Source of the DNA: Flavobacteriaceae bacterium
Lineage (GTDB): Bacteria; Bacteroidota; Bacteroidia; Flavobacteriales; Flavobacteriaceae
NCBI GenBank assembly: GCA_030618945.1
Contig: JAUXCI010000004.1
Span: 1 to 26,801 of the forward strand
Direction of reading: 5' to 3'
DNA length: 26,801 bases
Part shown: piece after piece, positions 25,004 to 26,801 of the stretch
Layout of the letters: every line of letters starts with the position of its first letter
Position numbering within the stretch: position 1 is the first letter of the stretch
Notes under the pieces: generated by a model
Told to the model about the DNA's origin: nothing
Databases searched by the model: none
Seen by the model: only the letters and a program-made list of their open reading frames with translations
Position numbers and translations under genes: made by a program

Positions 25004-26801
25004 ATGGCAGTTGAAAAGAAACAAATATTAAATAAGCTCTACCTTTTGACAGGGTTGCTTTTCTTGTTTGCCATAGCGATCATCTATCAATTGATACAGA
25101 TTGAATATGTTCAGGGCGATCTTTATCGGGTTCAGGCCGAAGAGGGCACTGTAAAAACCTTTGAAATAGAAGCAAACAGAGGAAGCGTTTATACCTCTGA
25201 CGGCAGTTTGTTGGCTACTTCGGTTTCCAGATTCGACATTAGAATGGATGTGGTAACTATATCTGATAAAGATTTTGAAAGTGGCATAAAGGATCTTAGT
25301 ATAGCTCTTTCTGATATGCTGGGTAAATCAGCGGGACATTATGAACGCTCTATCAGAAAGGCAAGAGCCAATAAGAACAGGTATCTATTTATCACAAGAA
25401 ATTTAAGCTATACAGATTATCAGAAGTTAAAAAAATTCCCAATATTCAAATTGGGTACTTATCGGGGAGGGATCATCGCTGAGCAACGCACAGTAAGAGA
25501 ACATCCAATTGGTACTATTGCCGAACGCGCTGTTGGTTATGATGATTACAGGGGTCGAGTAGGTATTGAGGGAAGCTTTTATGAATTCCTAAGAGGGAAG
25601 AAGGGGAAACGATTAAAACAAAAAATAGCCAAAGGACAATGGAAGCCTCTCAGTGACAACAATGAAATTGAACCCATTGATGGGAAAGATATCATTACCA
25701 CCATTGATTTGCAAATTCAAGATGTGGCGCATCATGCGCTGCTTGCTCAATTGGAGAAATTTGAAGCCGATCACGGATCCGTTGTGGTCATGGATACAAA
25801 ATCGGGTGAAATAAAAGCCATTTCAAACCTGGGTAGAACGGCTAAAGGAAATTATTATGAGCAGCGCAACTATGCTATTTACGAATCTCATGAGCCAGGT
25901 TCTACTTTTAAGCTGATGAGCATGGTGGTAGCTTTAGAAGATAAAGTGATTGACACGGGTTACATAGTCGACACCGAAAAAGGGGTGATCAGATTTCATG
26001 GTAAACCCGTAAGAGATTCTCACCATGGTGGGTATGGAAAAATCTCGGCATCGAGAGTCTTCGAGCTTTCTTCAAATGTTGGGATAGTCAAAATTATCAA
26101 TGAAAACTACGAAAAAAACCCAGATAAATTTATTGCAGGTTTGGAAAGGATGAACGTGGGTCAAAAACTTGGCTTACCCATCAAAGGTGAAGGCCAGCCA
26201 AAAATACCGAATCCAAATAATAAAGACACTTGGAACGGGCTCTCCCTTCCATGGATGGCCTATGGATACGGGGTTTCTTTTACCCCATTACAAACTTTGA
26301 CTTTTTACAATGCAATCGCTAATAATGGTGAAATGGTAAAGCCAAGATTTGTCAGGGAAATTAGGGCTCAGGGTACGGTGGTTGCCAAATTTGAAAAAGA
26401 GGTGATCAATCCTAAAATATGTTCTCAGGAAACCATTGACCAGGTTAAACAAATGATGCTCAATGTAGTTAAGCAGGGGACAGCAGAGAATATTTATGAC
26501 AAGAATTTCTCTATGGCTGGAAAAACGGGAACCTGTCAAACCGAATATTGGACTGATAATACCCAGTATATTTCATCATTTGTGGGCTACTTTCCTGCTG
26601 ATGAGCCAAAATACTCCTGTATAGTGGTTATCCATAAACCGAATAAGAAAACAGGATATTATGGAAATATCGTGGCTGCACCTGTTTTTCAAAGTATAGC
26701 CAGAAAAATTTATACGGATACTCCGGTTGTTGAAGAGGTTAATTACGCAGCTAGGTTTGAGAGGGTAGACAAGGTTTATGAAGACTATTACAAAAAAGCA
26801 A
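25004..26801 (+). CDS. ftsI: Penicillin-binding protein, division transpeptidase (partial, cut by window end)
   Basis: This is the class B penicillin-binding protein that cross-links septal peptidoglycan. The frame is open from ATG 25004 to the window end (599 complete codons, no stop). It has a short cytoplasmic N-terminus, a membrane span at about 12-31, a dimerisation/pedestal domain at about 50-225 (with EANRGSVYTSDG) and a transpeptidase domain from about 228. The three catalytic motifs are intact: nucleophile Ser300 in PGSTFK, SSN at 356-358 and KTG at 507-509. The missing C-terminus would be expected to hold the end of the transpeptidase domain and possibly a PASTA domain. MurE and MraY genes would be expected to follow outside the window. 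Confidence 0.95.
   Translation, partial: MAVEKKQILNKLYLLTGLLFLFAIAIIYQLIQIEYVQGDLYRVQAEEGTVKTFEIEANRGSVYTSDGSLLATSVSRFDIRMDVVTISDKDFESGIKDLSIALSDMLGKSAGHYERSIRKARANKNRYLFITRNLSYTDYQKLKKFPIFKLGTYRGGIIAEQRTVREHPIGTIAERAVGYDDYRGRVGIEGSFYEFLRGKKGKRLKQKIAKGQWKPLSDNNEIEPIDGKDIITTIDLQIQDVAHHALLAQLEKFEADHGSVVVMDTKSGEIKAISNLGRTAKGNYYEQRNYAIYESHEPGSTFKLMSMVVALEDKVIDTGYIVDTEKGVIRFHGKPVRDSHHGGYGKISASRVFELSSNVGIVKIINENYEKNPDKFIAGLERMNVGQKLGLPIKGEGQPKIPNPNNKDTWNGLSLPWMAYGYGVSFTPLQTLTFYNAIANNGEMVKPRFVREIRAQGTVVAKFEKEVINPKICSQETIDQVKQMMLNVVKQGTAENIYDKNFSMAGKTGTCQTEYWTDNTQYISSFVGYFPADEPKYSCIVVIHKPNKKTGYYGNIVAAPVFQSIARKIYTDTPVVEEVNYAARFERVDKVYEDYYKKA

Noticed and set aside
1..26801. Search for CRISPR arrays, tRNA genes, transposases, phage genes or defence systems
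   Set aside because: No spaced repeat arrays, cloverleaf sequences or matching protein families were seen; nearly all of the window is filled by recognised housekeeping genes.

Overview
The window looks like chromosomal DNA from a low-GC member of the Bacteroidota, most likely Flavobacteriaceae. The grounds are the AT-rich sequence, the near absence of Shine-Dalgarno sites, several -7 boxes of the Bacteroidota form TAnnTTTG, short LeuA, the Bacteroidota-type FtsL-like protein, and the gene order engB / alpha-beta hydrolase / mraZ-rsmH-ftsL-ftsI. The genus cannot be fixed from sequence reading alone. No rRNA, tRNA, CRISPR array, insertion sequence, prophage or defence system was seen.

Layout. 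(1) 4-2824: cytochrome c oxidase subunits II and I, followed by an intrinsic terminator. (2) 2911-5274: an exported penicillin-acylase-family (S45) hydrolase. (3) Minus strand 5293-6971: the two-gene cysteine operon cysE-cysM. (4) Minus strand 7136-9442: leuA-leuB. (5) Plus strand 9592-18533: a conserved helical protein of unknown function, a terminator, then ilvD-ilvB-ilvN-ilvC and a non-phosphorylating NADP-dependent glyceraldehyde-3-phosphate dehydrogenase (gapN), closed by a strong terminator. (6) 18644-18832: what appears to be the decayed C-terminal end of a maltoporin-like outer-membrane porin. (7) An RluA-family pseudouridine synthase on the minus strand and a mono-haem c-type lipoprotein on the plus strand. 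(8) Minus strand 20294-23062: engB, a GH130-like lipoprotein and an alpha/beta hydrolase. (9) Plus strand from 23295 to the right edge: the start of the division/cell-wall cluster, mraZ-rsmH-ftsL-ftsI, with ftsI cut off by the window end.

How the parts work together. Regions 4 and 5 form a divergent branched-chain amino acid island. IlvBN, IlvC and IlvD make the 2-keto acids, and LeuA and LeuB carry out two of the leucine-specific steps; leuC, leuD, ilvA and ilvE are not in the window. IlvC keeps the Arg68/Arg76/Ser78 set that marks NADPH use, and gapN sits directly behind it in the same apparent transcript, suggesting local co-expression of an NADPH source. CysE and CysM form a two-step serine-to-cysteine pathway. 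CoxB and CoxA form the core of an aa3-type terminal oxidase.

Most genes are standard housekeeping genes. The parts most worth a second look are regulatory or decayed: three exact 10-bp tandem boxes upstream of mraZ with related copies down to the start codon, a possible Ile/Leu mini-ORF ahead of ilvD, the ilvC-gapN linkage, the porin remnant, and the GH130 gene placed inside an otherwise conserved gene neighbourhood.
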